Shown here: in pieces, positions 27,346 to 38,100 of the stretch
Layout: the number at the start of each line of letters is the position of its first letter
Position numbering within the stretch: the stretch's first letter is position 1
Assembly: GCA_003129525.1 (NCBI GenBank)
Contig: CP029329.1
Span: forward strand, 4,152,001-4,216,000
From: Clostridium beijerinckii
GTDB taxonomy: Bacteria; Bacillota; Clostridia; Clostridiales; Clostridiaceae
DNA length: 64,000 nucleotides
Reading direction: 5' to 3'
Made by a program: the position numbers and the translations under genes
Notes under the pieces: generated by a model
Told to the model about the DNA's origin: nothing
Database searches by the model: none
The model's input: only the letters and a program-made list of their open reading frames with translations

Positions 27346-28203
27346 TTGGCTGATTTTAAAAGTTATATTTTTAATAATATAAATTATGTGGATATTATAC
27401 TTTATCAATTTGGCTCAGAACGTTGTGATCCACTGCATTCATTTGGTCCTACAGTTAAAAATCATTTTCTATTCCATTACGTTTTATCTGGAAAAGGAAG
27501 ACTCTACTCATTTAATAATGGAATACAAAATGACGCTTCTATTTATACTATAAAAGCTGGAGAAGGCTTCTTATTAACTCCAAACATAATTAACACTTAT
27601 GAGGCTGATAAAGATGATCCCTGGAATTATGTTTGGGTAGAATTTGAAGGTTTAAAAGCCCAACGATATTTAGAAGAAATAGGTCTATCAAGCAAACATC
27701 CGATTTTTACGCCTAAAGAATATAATGATGATAATTCTATAAAGGATAATTTGATGTTTTTATTAAATAACCCAAATGCGCCTGATTCAGCAATTTTAGG
27801 TCATCTTTATTTATTCTTTTATGCTCTGCTTGAAAACTCAAGTTTTAATAACATCAAGAGTACTAGTAACCTTCAAGAATTTTATGTAAGAGAAGCTATC
27901 AATTACATTGAAAAGAATTATAATAATAATATTTCAGTTGAAGATATAGCAAAATGGTGCAACTTAGATAGAAGTTATTTTGGTAAAATATTTAAAAATT
28001 CTATGAAAACTACTCCTCAAGAATTTTTAATTAAGTACAGATTATCTAAAGCATGTGAAATGTTGAAGGATGATACTATATCTATTAAGAAAATCTCAGA
28101 ACTCACTGGATACCCAAATCAGTTTCACTTTTCTAGAGCTTTCAAGGAAGTCTATAATGTGTCACCTAGACAATGGAGAAATCAAAATAAAATCAATATA
28201 TAA
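27346..28203 (+). CDS. AraC family transcriptional regulator (raffinose/melibiose locus)
   Basis: A 285-residue regulator. An N-terminal AraC-type cupin (about 1-160, with HSFGPTVKNHFLFHYVLSGKG and GEGFLLTPN) binds the sugar. A C-terminal double HTH (about 185-285) carries SVEDIAKWCNLDRSYFGKIFK and the family signature TGYPNQFHFSRAFKEVYNVSPRQWR. It starts at TTG ten bases after AAGGAGG; no better ATG exists. Divergent from the ABC and alpha-galactosidase genes, it is expected to activate them when raffinose or melibiose is present. Confidence 0.92.
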   Translation: MADFKSYIFNNINYVDIILYQFGSERCDPLHSFGPTVKNHFLFHYVLSGKGRLYSFNNGIQNDASIYTIKAGEGFLLTPNIINTYEADKDDPWNYVWVEFEGLKAQRYLEEIGLSSKHPIFTPKEYNDDNSIKDNLMFLLNNPNAPDSAILGHLYLFFYALLENSSFNNIKSTSNLQEFYVREAINYIEKNYNNNISVEDIAKWCNLDRSYFGKIFKNSMKTTPQEFLIKYRLSKACEMLKDDTISIKKISELTGYPNQFHFSRAFKEVYNVSPRQWRNQNKINI

Positions 28204-28330
28204 TGACTCTGTAAAAATTCTCCATAACCTTAACACCATGAACTCCAGGAGCATCAGAATTTTAAAATATAATAATTATATTTTTTGTTAACTTGTTGCA
28301 TTATTATCTAATTAAAATTCATGATTGGTA

Positions 28331-28442
28331 AAGCTACCCGTGACAATCAAAAAACACGACCACCTGTAAGTAGCTATTCAAGCCACATACAAATGGTCGT
28401 GGATTCCATGGTGGATTCGATATATAACCTTTAAAATCCACC
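28331..28442 (+). repeat. dispersed repeat family A, copy 4 (long form)
   Basis: Contains the middle module (CTACCCGTGACAAT, stem CACGACCA/TGGTCGTG with AAGTAGCTATTCAAGCCACA in the loop) and then the core hairpin GTGGATT/AATCCAC. Lies in the convergent gap between AraC and the small membrane protein gene. Confidence 0.85.
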
Positions 28443-28450
28443 AAATTTAA

Positions 28451-28759
28451 TTAAATAGTTCCTCTAAATTCTGGTAAATGACTAATTATAAATTCAGCTC
28501 CCCCCATGCCCATGGCAAAGAATACCAAGATAATAACTAATATTATTGCACCAAAATCATATTGAATTTTTTCTTCTTTATTTATTATGTAGGCTACAAT
28601 AATTTCTATTCCTACACTCACCAATATAAGAGGCCATAGGGATGTGATTAAAAGAATATTAATATTATTAGTAACTAACCTAAGTAAAAATAGTACTCCA
28701 AACACAACTAAAACAATTCCTGCTGTTAATGTACCTACTCTACGTCCCTTAATCATCAA
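28451..28759 (-). CDS. small membrane protein (LiaI/LiaF-TM / DUF5668-like)
   Basis: A 102-residue protein with three predicted membrane helices: TLTAGIVLVVFGVLFLLRLV, a helix around LLITSLWPLILVSVGIEIIV and a third near residue 75. The pattern GxxxxxxGxxFLLxxxG followed by WPLILVxxGIEI is seen in LiaI-LiaF-like and DUF5668 proteins, which occur in envelope-stress operons. Its start overlaps the end of the previous gene by four bases. It is last in the sigma-factor operon; a sensing or regulatory role at the membrane is inferred. Confidence 0.7.
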   Translation of the reverse strand: MMIKGRRVGTLTAGIVLVVFGVLFLLRLVTNNINILLITSLWPLILVSVGIEIIVAYIINKEEKIQYDFGAIILVIILVFFAMGMGGAEFIISHLPEFRGTI

Positions 28760-29274
28760 TCCTCATTCTCCATTTTCTTTCCCTTGATAAGCCTCATACC
28801 AAAGGCAATTATTGCCACGCCTATAATTACTTGAGGTGCCTGTCTTACTAAATGATAAATGATATTATAAATTTCGTTTGGAATTAGTGGTTGTAAAAAG
28901 TGCATTAAATTATTGAATAGCAAATAAACACCAAAAAATAATAATAACATACCTATTGCAAGTCTACGTTCTGCAAATACATTTTTATCTAATTTTACTA
29001 ACTTATCAAGAGAAAACAAATACTTATCTTCTAAAATTGAAAACTTATCCTCATCTAAATTCATTCTATTTGTACAGTCGAAAAATGAATAGAACCAAAT
29101 AAGTGGCGATATATATAATAATGGTCCTGTATCAAGCCAAGAAGAAAGAAATATTAAAAAGAAAAACACTGACATAAAAGATACACCTATCTTCATAAAT
29201 CCCATATACATATGCCCTGCACCAGGAAGCATTGAAAAAACAAAAGTTAAAAATCTACTTTTTTTCTTTATCAT
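28756..29274 (-). CDS. membrane protein with TM2-like N-terminal domain
   Basis: A 172-residue protein. The N-terminal part, FVFSMLPGAGHMYMGFMKIG followed by a long hydrophobic segment, resembles TM2 domains (PGxGHxYxG). Two further helices lie at about 110-130 and 150-165. A hydrophilic middle (SILEDKYLFSLDKL) is probably cytoplasmic. It overlaps the anti-sigma gene by 20 bases and the next gene by four, so the genes are tightly coupled. Biochemical role not known. Confidence 0.7.
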   Translation of the reverse strand: MIKKKSRFLTFVFSMLPGAGHMYMGFMKIGVSFMSVFFFLIFLSSWLDTGPLLYISPLIWFYSFFDCTNRMNLDEDKFSILEDKYLFSLDKLVKLDKNVFAERRLAIGMLLLFFGVYLLFNNLMHFLQPLIPNEIYNIIYHLVRQAPQVIIGVAIIAFGMRLIKGKKMENED

Positions 29275-29707
29275 TATAAAAACCCTCCAAATTTATTATT
29301 TTTTCAGAAAAACTATTAAGATTTGTGCTAATTGAGTTCACAAAACTTAAATCTATTGGCTTCACATAGTCCGTTTTTTCATTAGCCAGATAATTTAGTC
29401 CATTTGAAAAAACCATCATTAATGCTATACCAGCTGCAATTGCAACTTTAGCACAGTAAAAACCAAACTGAATATTATTTTCTTTCTTGCCTTTTATTTT
29501 AATTTGTACTTTTTCTTGAAAACCTGAAGGAGCTTCTGCAAGTTCATCATCATTAAAACTTTCTGCAAATGTACCAGCACACTTTTCACAATCACCAATA
29601 TGCCCTACTACTGAAATTAATTCCTCATCCTTTAAAGTACCAACTTTAAGTGACTTTAATGTCTCTTCGGTTAAATGACCATTTTTATTAAATAATATAC
29701 TATTCAC
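29255..29707 (-). CDS. anti-sigma factor with zinc-binding motif
   Basis: A 150-residue single-pass membrane protein. The N-terminal cytoplasmic part has HIGDCEKCAGTF, the His-x3-Cys-x2-Cys pattern of zinc anti-sigma domains, and one membrane helix near VAIAAGIALMMVFSNGL. It begins at GTG overlapping the sigma factor stop (ATGTGA), with GGAGG seven bases before it; a longer frame opening inside the sigma gene is less likely. It should hold the adjacent ECF sigma factor inactive until a signal at the membrane releases it. Confidence 0.8.
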   Translation of the reverse strand: MNSILFNKNGHLTEETLKSLKVGTLKDEELISVVGHIGDCEKCAGTFAESFNDDELAEAPSGFQEKVQIKIKGKKENNIQFGFYCAKVAIAAGIALMMVFSNGLNYLANEKTDYVKPIDLSFVNSISTNLNSFSEKIINLEGFYNDKEKK

Positions 29708-30219
29708 ATAAACTCCTCCTTCCATAAATCCTTTAATAGCTTTTTTGCTCTATAAAGTTGCGTTTCCAAAGTTTTAATGTTCTGTCCCGTTTCCTTTGCT
29801 AAATGTGAAAGTTTAATATCCCTGCAAAAATAGCTTATGGCTACAGTTCTATAAGGCTCTTTTAACTTATTACATACACTTTCTATCCTTTCCATGGTAT
29901 TCTTTTTTACCAATGTTTCCTCTGGTGAATCCTCTTTATCTTCTAAACGTTCATATTCTTCCTCTGATAAACTTACTGTTATTCTTGCTTTATTCTTAAT
30001 ATAATCCTTGCACTTATTTGCAGCAATTGTAGTAAGCCAAGCTTTAAGATTATTACCATCAAATTTTTCACAGTTTTCATATGCAGATAAAAAAGTTTGC
30101 TGCGCCAAATCTTCAGCATCAAAGTAATTTTTCGTAAAGGATAGACAAATAGTGATAATTAAACGTTCATATTGTTTTATGCAACTTACAAATTGTTCTT
30201 TTTCAATATCTACCACCAC
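29704..30219 (-). CDS. ECF-type RNA polymerase sigma factor
   Basis: A 171-residue group IV sigma factor. Region 2 has FDAEDLAQQTFLSAYENCEKFDGNNLKAWLTTIAANKCKDYIK; region 4 has LKEPYRTVAISYFCRDIKLSHLAKETGQNIKTLETQLYRAKKLL. There is no ATG near the start; GTG codons follow AAGAAGG directly. It leads a four-gene operon with its anti-sigma factor and two membrane proteins. The regulon and signal are unknown; the LiaF/TM2-type neighbours point to the cell envelope. Confidence 0.92.
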   Translation of the reverse strand: MVVDIEKEQFVSCIKQYERLIITICLSFTKNYFDAEDLAQQTFLSAYENCEKFDGNNLKAWLTTIAANKCKDYIKNKARITVSLSEEEYERLEDKEDSPEETLVKKNTMERIESVCNKLKEPYRTVAISYFCRDIKLSHLAKETGQNIKTLETQLYRAKKLLKDLWKEEFM

Positions 30220-30348
30220 CTTCTTTTATCCTTACATTTAATATAACGATTGAAAAATAAAAAACACTTCAATATTTATAAAATAATTTTTAATTCATAT
30301 GATTATCTATTATAAAGAAAACTATACAAATATCAAAATAATTGATAT

Positions 30349-30354
30349 TATAAT
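30349..30354 (+). promoter_or_regulatory. probable -10 box of the deaminase leader
   Basis: Exact TATAAT about 50 bases before the terminator hairpin and 107 before the start codon. The best -35 candidate (TATACA at 30323) has a long spacer, so only the -10 is proposed. Confidence 0.4.
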
Positions 30355-30401
30355 ACCAAGGAAAAATATAATTTTATATTTGCGCAAAACCGTGTAGAGT
30401 T

Positions 30402-30438
30402 AACCACTTTGAAATTACTCATTTCAAAGTGGTTTTTT
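30402..30438 (+). terminator. intrinsic terminator in the 5' leader of the deaminase gene (possible attenuator)
   Basis: Fourteen-base perfect stem AACCACTTTGAAAT / ATTTCAAAGTGGTT, loop TACTC, then six T in a row, ending 8 bases before AAGGAGG of the gene. The upstream gene is on the other strand, so there is no plus-strand transcript to end here other than the gene's own leader. Confidence 0.75.
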
Positions 30439-30455
30439 ATTTTAAGGAGGATTTT

Positions 30456-31829
30456 ATGATGAAGAAATTACTTTTAAAGAACATTAGACATGCCATAACA
30501 TTCAATGACAGAGAAGAGGTATTTGAAAATGTAGACATATTAATTGAAGGGCCTAAAATTACTTCAATAGCTACTTGCCTTGAAGTACCTGTTGAAACAG
30601 AAATTATTGATTGTACTGGACTTGTGGCCTTGCCAGGGTTTGTAAATACTCACCACCATTTGTATCAAACGCTATTTAGGGGAATAAAAGAAGTTCAAGA
30701 AAAACCACTTTTCCCATGGCTTATTGGTCTTTATGAATTTTGGAAAAACATAACTCCAGAGGCCGTCTATTATGGAGGTCTAGTAGGTTTTAGTGAACTT
30801 TTAAGAACTGGATGTACCTTAACTTCAGACCATCACTACGTATTTCCAAAGGACCAGCCTGACACATTAATTGATGAACAAATAAGAGCAGCACAAGAAA
30901 TTGGAATTCGCTTTACTGCTACAAGAGGTTCTATGTCTTTAGGTAGAGATCAAGGTGGACTTCCTCCAATGTCAGTTGTTCAAGCTGAAAGTAAAATATT
31001 AGAGGATAGCGATAGACTTATAAGCAAATACCATGATACAAATGATTTTGCAATGACAAGAATAGCTCTTGCACCATGCTCACCATTTTCAGTTACCAAA
31101 GAATTAATGCTCGAAACTAAGAACTTAGCCAGAAAAAGAGGAGTTATGCTTCATACTCATCTTGCAGAAACTATTGATGAAGAGAGATTTTGCATTGAAA
31201 AATATGGTAGAAGACCATTTGAGCTTATGGAAGAACTTGAATGGGTTGGCCCTGATGTTTGGTATGCACATGGAATACACTTTAGCGATGCAGAAATAGA
31301 TAGATTGAATGGATCTGGTATTGCCCACTGCCCTTCATCAAACATGAAACTTAATAGCGGTATCTGTAGAACTTCTGAAATTTTTAGAAAAGGTGGACAT
31401 ATAAGTATAGCGGTTGACGGAAGTGCAAGTAACGATGGTTCGAACATGTGGGAAGAAGTTAGACGTGCGTATCTTTTAAATCATTTAAAGTATGGAACTG
31501 ATGGACTCAATGCATATGAAATACTAAAGATTGCAACCAGAGGTGGTGCAGATGTTTTAGGAAGGCCTGATACTGGGAGACTTGATGTTGGAAAGGCTGC
31601 TGATATAATACTATTTGATCTTAACAAGGTTGAGTATGCAGGATGCCATGATCCACTTGTTTCCTTAGTATGCCTTGGAAATTCGAGCTTTACCAAAATG
31701 ACTATTGTTAACGGAAAGTTAGTATCAAGAGATGGACAGCTTATTACTATGAATACAGATGAAATTGGAAAGACAGCTCATAAAATTGCTGAAAATATAG
31801 TTAGCAATGAAAGATTACACAAAGGGTAA
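30456..31829 (+). CDS. 8-oxoguanine deaminase-like amidohydrolase
   Basis: A 458-residue zinc amidohydrolase of the AtzA/TrzN/guanine deaminase superfamily. Metal ligands are the His66/His68 pair in NTHHHLYQTL, the histidine of MLHTHLAET, that of HGIHFS, and the Asp of AVDGSASNDGS. The HLYQTL form and EVQEKPLFPWL match enzymes assigned as 8-oxoguanine deaminase, which convert 8-oxoguanine to urate; guanine or a related heterocycle remains possible. AAGGAGG precedes the ATG. It is transcribed alone, behind a terminator hairpin that suggests attenuation by a purine or by oxidative damage products. Confidence 0.85.
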   Translation: MMKKLLLKNIRHAITFNDREEVFENVDILIEGPKITSIATCLEVPVETEIIDCTGLVALPGFVNTHHHLYQTLFRGIKEVQEKPLFPWLIGLYEFWKNITPEAVYYGGLVGFSELLRTGCTLTSDHHYVFPKDQPDTLIDEQIRAAQEIGIRFTATRGSMSLGRDQGGLPPMSVVQAESKILEDSDRLISKYHDTNDFAMTRIALAPCSPFSVTKELMLETKNLARKRGVMLHTHLAETIDEERFCIEKYGRRPFELMEELEWVGPDVWYAHGIHFSDAEIDRLNGSGIAHCPSSNMKLNSGICRTSEIFRKGGHISIAVDGSASNDGSNMWEEVRRAYLLNHLKYGTDGLNAYEILKIATRGGADVLGRPDTGRLDVGKAADIILFDLNKVEYAGCHDPLVSLVCLGNSSFTKMTIVNGKLVSRDGQLITMNTDEIGKTAHKIAENIVSNERLHKG

Positions 31830-31867
31830 TAATGAAACTATTCATCCTTTTTCATTCAAATTAAAAT

Positions 31868-32023
31868 AACCCATGAAATTCAAATTTATGTATTTTGTGG
31901 GTTTAATTGTAGCGCTACCCCGTGACAATAAAAAACACGACCACCTGTAAGCAGCTATTTAAGCCACATTCAAATGATCGTGAGTTTCATGGTGGAGGCG
32001 AAGCGTAACCTTTGAAATCCACC
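31868..32023 (+). repeat. dispersed repeat family A, copy 5 (full form)
   Basis: All three modules are present: a degenerate left hairpin (AACCCATG...TGGGTT), the middle module with GTAGCGCTAC and CCGTGACAAT, and the core with GGTGGAGGCGAAGC between GTTTCA and TTTGAAATCCACC. Located between the deaminase and the EIIA gene, which converge. Confidence 0.85.
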
Positions 32024-32077
32024 AAAAAAATCTTATCTTATTTTAATCCAAAATATATTACATATTAACAACTTTAC

Positions 32078-32590
32078 TTATAAAATTTTGATAAGCTTTT
32101 CTGATTTTTTTCTATGACCTTGTGCAAGTACTTCTATATCTCTATATTCATCGGAGTTTGTTACAATTATTGCTGTAGTAGTTGCATATCCTGCCTTTTG
32201 AATATCAGATATAGAAAATGTCATCAGTGATTGTCCACATTTTACTTTGTCTCCAGCTTTCACTAATGGATTAAAGCCTTTTCCATTCATTTTAACTGTA
32301 TCCATTCCTATATGAATTAGTAGTTCTATTCCATCACAGCTTTTCAATGCAATTGCATGTTTTGTTTCTGTAATCAAAATAATTTCTCCATCAAAAGGTG
32401 CATATAATTTTCCATCGGTCGGCTTCATTGCACATCCTTTTCCAAGCATTTCTTCTGAAAATACACCATCATTAATTTCTTTCAAAGGAATTACTTCGCC
32501 TTCCATTGGTGCATAAATAAAGCCATTTTCCGTTTTTTCTATAATTGTTTCTTCTTGCTTTTTATTTATAAATTTTTGAAATATATTCAT
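32078..32590 (-). CDS. PTS glucose-type EIIA phosphocarrier
   Basis: A 170-residue soluble PTS_EIIA_1 domain. Active-site His93 lies in LLIHIGMDTVKMNGKGF; the supporting His78 is in TETKHAIAL. It begins with a short Lys/Glu-rich lead. It should phosphorylate the beta-glucoside EIIBC encoded upstream on the same strand, which lacks its own EIIA domain. A 330-base spacer with a large inverted structure separates it from the phospho-beta-glucosidase gene, so expression may be partly independent. Confidence 0.92.
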   Translation of the reverse strand: MNIFQKFINKKQEETIIEKTENGFIYAPMEGEVIPLKEINDGVFSEEMLGKGCAMKPTDGKLYAPFDGEIILITETKHAIALKSCDGIELLIHIGMDTVKMNGKGFNPLVKAGDKVKCGQSLMTFSISDIQKAGYATTTAIIVTNSDEYRDIEVLAQGHRKKSEKLIKIL

Positions 32591-32762
32591 TTTATCACTC
32601 CTGGTATTTTACTCTTATTTTTTAATCAGATGATTATCTTTCTTTTATATACCACTCTGATAATTTATACATGGCTCATTTTTATTTTTTTCTACGTTCT
32701 TCAAACTCTTTTTCAACTTCTTCTAATTTATAAGTTACTATACTTTTTTATCTGATGTCTAG

Positions 32763-32890
32763 CCACTGTAACACTCCCACCTTCTATCAAAGTGAGAGAT
32801 AACAGTGGCACGACCCTAGACGAGGTACCCCTTGAGGGTATAAGTTCAACTAACCTTCAGTGGGAGATTTACCCTCAAGGGGCACCTAGA
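32763..32890 (-). ncRNA. structured element resembling an IS200/IS605 right end (possible guide-RNA scaffold)
   Basis: On the minus strand two strong hairpins occur in order: AGGTGCCCCTTGAGGGTA pairing with TACCCTCAAGGGGTACCT around a 29-base loop, then CCACTGT/ACAGTGG enclosing further CACT/AGTG pairing. Stem-rich, GC-richer sequence of this type is found at right ends of TnpB-encoding elements, where it encodes the omega (re) RNA. No tnpA or tnpB is present. The family assignment is from memory of similar sequences and is tentative; the structure is seen directly. Confidence 0.4.
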
Positions 32891-32917
32891 AAACTCCCTC
32901 TGAAGCTAAGTTTCACT

Positions 32918-35762
<2,845 letters not shown>

Positions 35763-35823
35763 TTTATTACCTCACTTATATTTATTATTTTCGAATAGCT
35801 ATTGAATTTATACTAATCTTAAT

Positions 35824-35837
35824 TGAAAACGCGAATT
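35824..35837. promoter_or_regulatory. cre-like site before the beta-glucoside operon
   Basis: TGAAAACGCGAATT matches the left and central part of the CcpA site consensus (TGNAANCG) but not the last two positions. It lies about 70 bases before the EIIBC start, where it would block initiation. Confidence 0.35.
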
Positions 35838-35891
35838 TTGTCACTATGTAAACCATTATAAGAAACCTGTTTGTTTTTAAATAACTTGTTA

Positions 35892-35920
35892 TTGCAAAAA
35901 AACAAAATGTTTTTTTACAA
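35892..35920. promoter_or_regulatory. 13-3-13 palindromic operator of the beta-glucoside operon
   Basis: TTGCAAAAAAACA and TGTTTTTTTACAA form an inverted repeat with one mismatch around AAA, 130 bases before the EIIBC start. The divergently placed RpiR-type regulator is the obvious candidate binder, by analogy with family habits. Confidence 0.55.
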
Positions 35921-36082
35921 TCAAAATCGAAATGTGTTCTTGACATTTCATATATTTAAAGAATTGTGATTAACAAACAAAAAATTATATATTTTCTATG
36001 TCAATCATACTTTTTAATTTTGAGGCGGAACTTTTTGCATAGATTATCAAACTGTATCAAAATAATTTGTCACTAGCCAATA

Positions 36083-36244
36083 AGGCCCAATCAAAAAAAT
36101 AATAGACCAGTATGCTTGTCTATTTCGCGTCATACTGCGTCAGTAAATTTAGCTAATAGGCTCGGCTATGAGCTGAATTTACTTCCTTGTCTGACACGAA
36201 ATATACGCAGCATCTTTGGTCTATTATTTTCTTTCATGCGCCTA
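36083..36244. repeat. 160-bp long imperfect palindrome (family D)
   Basis: Outer arms AATAATAGACCA / TGGTCTATTATT (36098-36109 and 36217-36228) are exact and pairing extends outward (GGCCCAATCAAA versus TTTCATGCGCC). Inside, GCGTCATACTGCGTCAG faces CTGACACGAAATATACGCAGC, and GTAAATTTAGCT faces AGCTGAATTTAC around TAATAGGCTCGGCTA. It is non-coding and GC-richer than its surroundings. I believe similar blocks recur in clostridial genomes, but only one copy is in this window. Confidence 0.75.
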
Positions 36245-36333
36245 AAAAGAAAATAAGCTTTATCAACTTGAGTTAAAAACTTCAAATTAATAAAGCTCTA
36301 TGTAAAATACTTTTATTTTTCATGCATAGCTAT

Positions 36334-37077
36334 TTACTCATCTTGTATACATTCTTCTCGACGATTTTGTAACTTTCTTCCAATCCTTTCTATTATACTG
36401 ATGATTGGAATTTGAGTGGTAATATCATATATTTCTACTTTAACATATGGTACATAATAGGAGATATTATAATCAGACATTTTCGCTATAGTGGAATTTT
36501 CAGTGTTAGTAATACTAACAATACAGCAATTATCTTTTTTAAATCTATTTATATGGCCTATAATATCTTTTGATTCTCCAGACACAGAACATACTATCAC
36601 AACTGAATTTTCATAAAATTTACCTGTAGTCGGGTAGTACGGGTCATCAATGCATAAACTAAATTGTCCAACACTTGATAGATATCGTGCTCCATATCTT
36701 GCTATAATTCCTGACATGCTACTTCCTATAAAAATTGTTCTCTTTGTTTTTAATATAGCTTTTACTATTTCCTCTATCTTTTTATCATACTCTTCAGTAT
36801 TCGTTTTCTTAAAGAAATCAATTATCTCTGTATTATCTTCACTTACTTTTTTAATTTCTTTTTCTTCTATAAATAATTTAAACTTTAGTTTAAATTCTGA
36901 ATAACCAATACAACCCATTTTTTTGCAGAAATTTAATATGGTTGTAGTTGATACATGAGATTCAACTGCTAATTCCCTTATTTTCATATATCGGACCTTA
37001 TCTTTATTATCCATAATATAATTATAAACAGAAATTTCTAAATCATTAAGACTTTTGATTTGACTATAACTGAACAT
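36334..37077 (-). CDS. RpiR family transcriptional regulator
   Basis: A 247-residue regulator. The N-terminal HTH (about 1-75) includes MKIRELAVESHVSTTTILNFCKKMGCIGYSEFKLKF; the C-terminal SIS sugar-phosphate domain (about 100-235) includes RTIFIGSSMSGIIARYGARYLSSVG and VVIVCSVSGESKDIIGHI. Such proteins sense phosphosugars. It stands upstream of the beta-glucoside operon on the same strand, separated by the operator region and the long palindrome, and probably controls that operon. Confidence 0.92.
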   Translation of the reverse strand: MFSYSQIKSLNDLEISVYNYIMDNKDKVRYMKIRELAVESHVSTTTILNFCKKMGCIGYSEFKLKFKLFIEEKEIKKVSEDNTEIIDFFKKTNTEEYDKKIEEIVKAILKTKRTIFIGSSMSGIIARYGARYLSSVGQFSLCIDDPYYPTTGKFYENSVVIVCSVSGESKDIIGHINRFKKDNCCIVSITNTENSTIAKMSDYNISYYVPYVKVEIYDITTQIPIISIIERIGRKLQNRREECIQDE

Positions 37078-37320
37078 ATAACACTTCCTTCCATTGGACT
37101 ATTGCCTCTACATAATATCAACTATGAGCTTTTTGAATTCTTAAGTTCAACCATTTTAACTTTGAATTCTTCTTGAACAAATCTATTTGCTATAAGCATT
37201 TACTATATTATTAATTCGATCTTCAACTTGATCCATTTACTTCATAACACACCACATATTCTCTATTAATTTATATCATCTTTATATACTTATATAATAT
37301 CACATTAATATTTTAATAAA
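37078..37320. other. intergenic region with a decayed small frame
   Basis: On the minus strand around 37129-37240 a small frame (MDQVEDRINNIVNAYS) ends in a stop, and a second frame shifted by one base continues (NRFVQEEFKVKMVELKNS). This looks like a short gene with one frameshift; no family recognised. Otherwise AT-rich. Confidence 0.3.
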
Positions 37321-37482
37321 CCACAAAAATCTAAATTACAACTTTTAGATTTTTATGGATTTGATTGTAGCACTACTCCGTGACAATAAAAAACCACGAC
37401 CACCTGCAAGTAGCTATTTAAGCCAAATACAGATGGTCGTGGGTTTCATGGTGGATGCGAAGCATGACCTTTAAAATCCACA
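37321..37482 (+). repeat. dispersed repeat family A, copy 6 (full form)
   Basis: Three modules: left hairpin CCACAAAAATCTAAA / TTTTAGATTTTTATGG, middle module (CTCCGTGACAATAAAA, CCACGACCA/TGGTCGTGG) and the core with GATGCGAAGCATGACC between GGGTTTCA and TTTAAAATCCAC. Best-preserved full-length copy. Downstream of the 165-residue membrane protein gene. Confidence 0.88.
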
Positions 37483-37583
37483 ACCAATATCATATTATCA
37501 TTGATAAATAGTTGAACTTAATTCTTTCTCAATAACTATTATATTCATGATTATTTTTCCTCTTTATACTTATAAGAACAAGC

Positions 37584-38081
37584 TTACTCTACGATTTCAG
37601 TAACAGTAAGTTCACTTTTTTTATGTAATGGAGTTTTTTTATTTATTATAAAATTTAATAAAATAATGGAACATACAAACAATAAAAGAGATGGAAGTGC
37701 ATACAACATTTTTAATTTAAAATTACTAAATATATAGTCTATATCAGCTTTAAACAAATACTTAACAAGAAGTAAATTAATAAATTCACATATAAATTCT
37801 ATAATATAAACACAGATACTCACCTGTATTGATTTTATAATGTTGATTTTATTAATAATTACTAATGCAATTATTAATGTTCCTATTTGTAGCAAAAAAT
37901 TTACTCCAGGATGTATAGGTAAAAAATTAATTCCATAGGTAATAATAGTATCAAATATAACTGATAAAAAGTATCTATTTAATTTGATTTTTGTTTGCGA
38001 TAAAGCATAACATGCCCAAATAAAAAGCAATGATTCAGGAAGTATTCTTACAAATACTTCTATAAATTGTATTTCAAACAT
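37584..38081 (-). CDS. membrane protein paired with a sensor kinase
   Basis: A 165-residue protein with five or six predicted helices, opening MFEIQFIEVFVRILPESLLFIWACYALSQ. The pattern resembles the membrane sensor part of AgrC-like proteins without a kinase domain. It ends in a short charged tail (KKTPLHKKSELTVTEIVE). It lies 19 bases after the histidine kinase stop, on the same strand. It may act as a sensory partner of the kinase, but no family function is established. Confidence 0.6.
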   Translation of the reverse strand: MFEIQFIEVFVRILPESLLFIWACYALSQTKIKLNRYFLSVIFDTIITYGINFLPIHPGVNFLLQIGTLIIALVIINKINIIKSIQVSICVYIIEFICEFINLLLVKYLFKADIDYIFSNFKLKMLYALPSLLLFVCSIILLNFIINKKTPLHKKSELTVTEIVE

Positions 38082-38100
38082 ATTTTATCTCCTTTTAGTA

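Noticed and set aside
30361..30440. Purine, PreQ1 or guanidine riboswitch in the deaminase leader
   Set aside because: None of the conserved cores I know was found; only the terminator and a short leader are supported.
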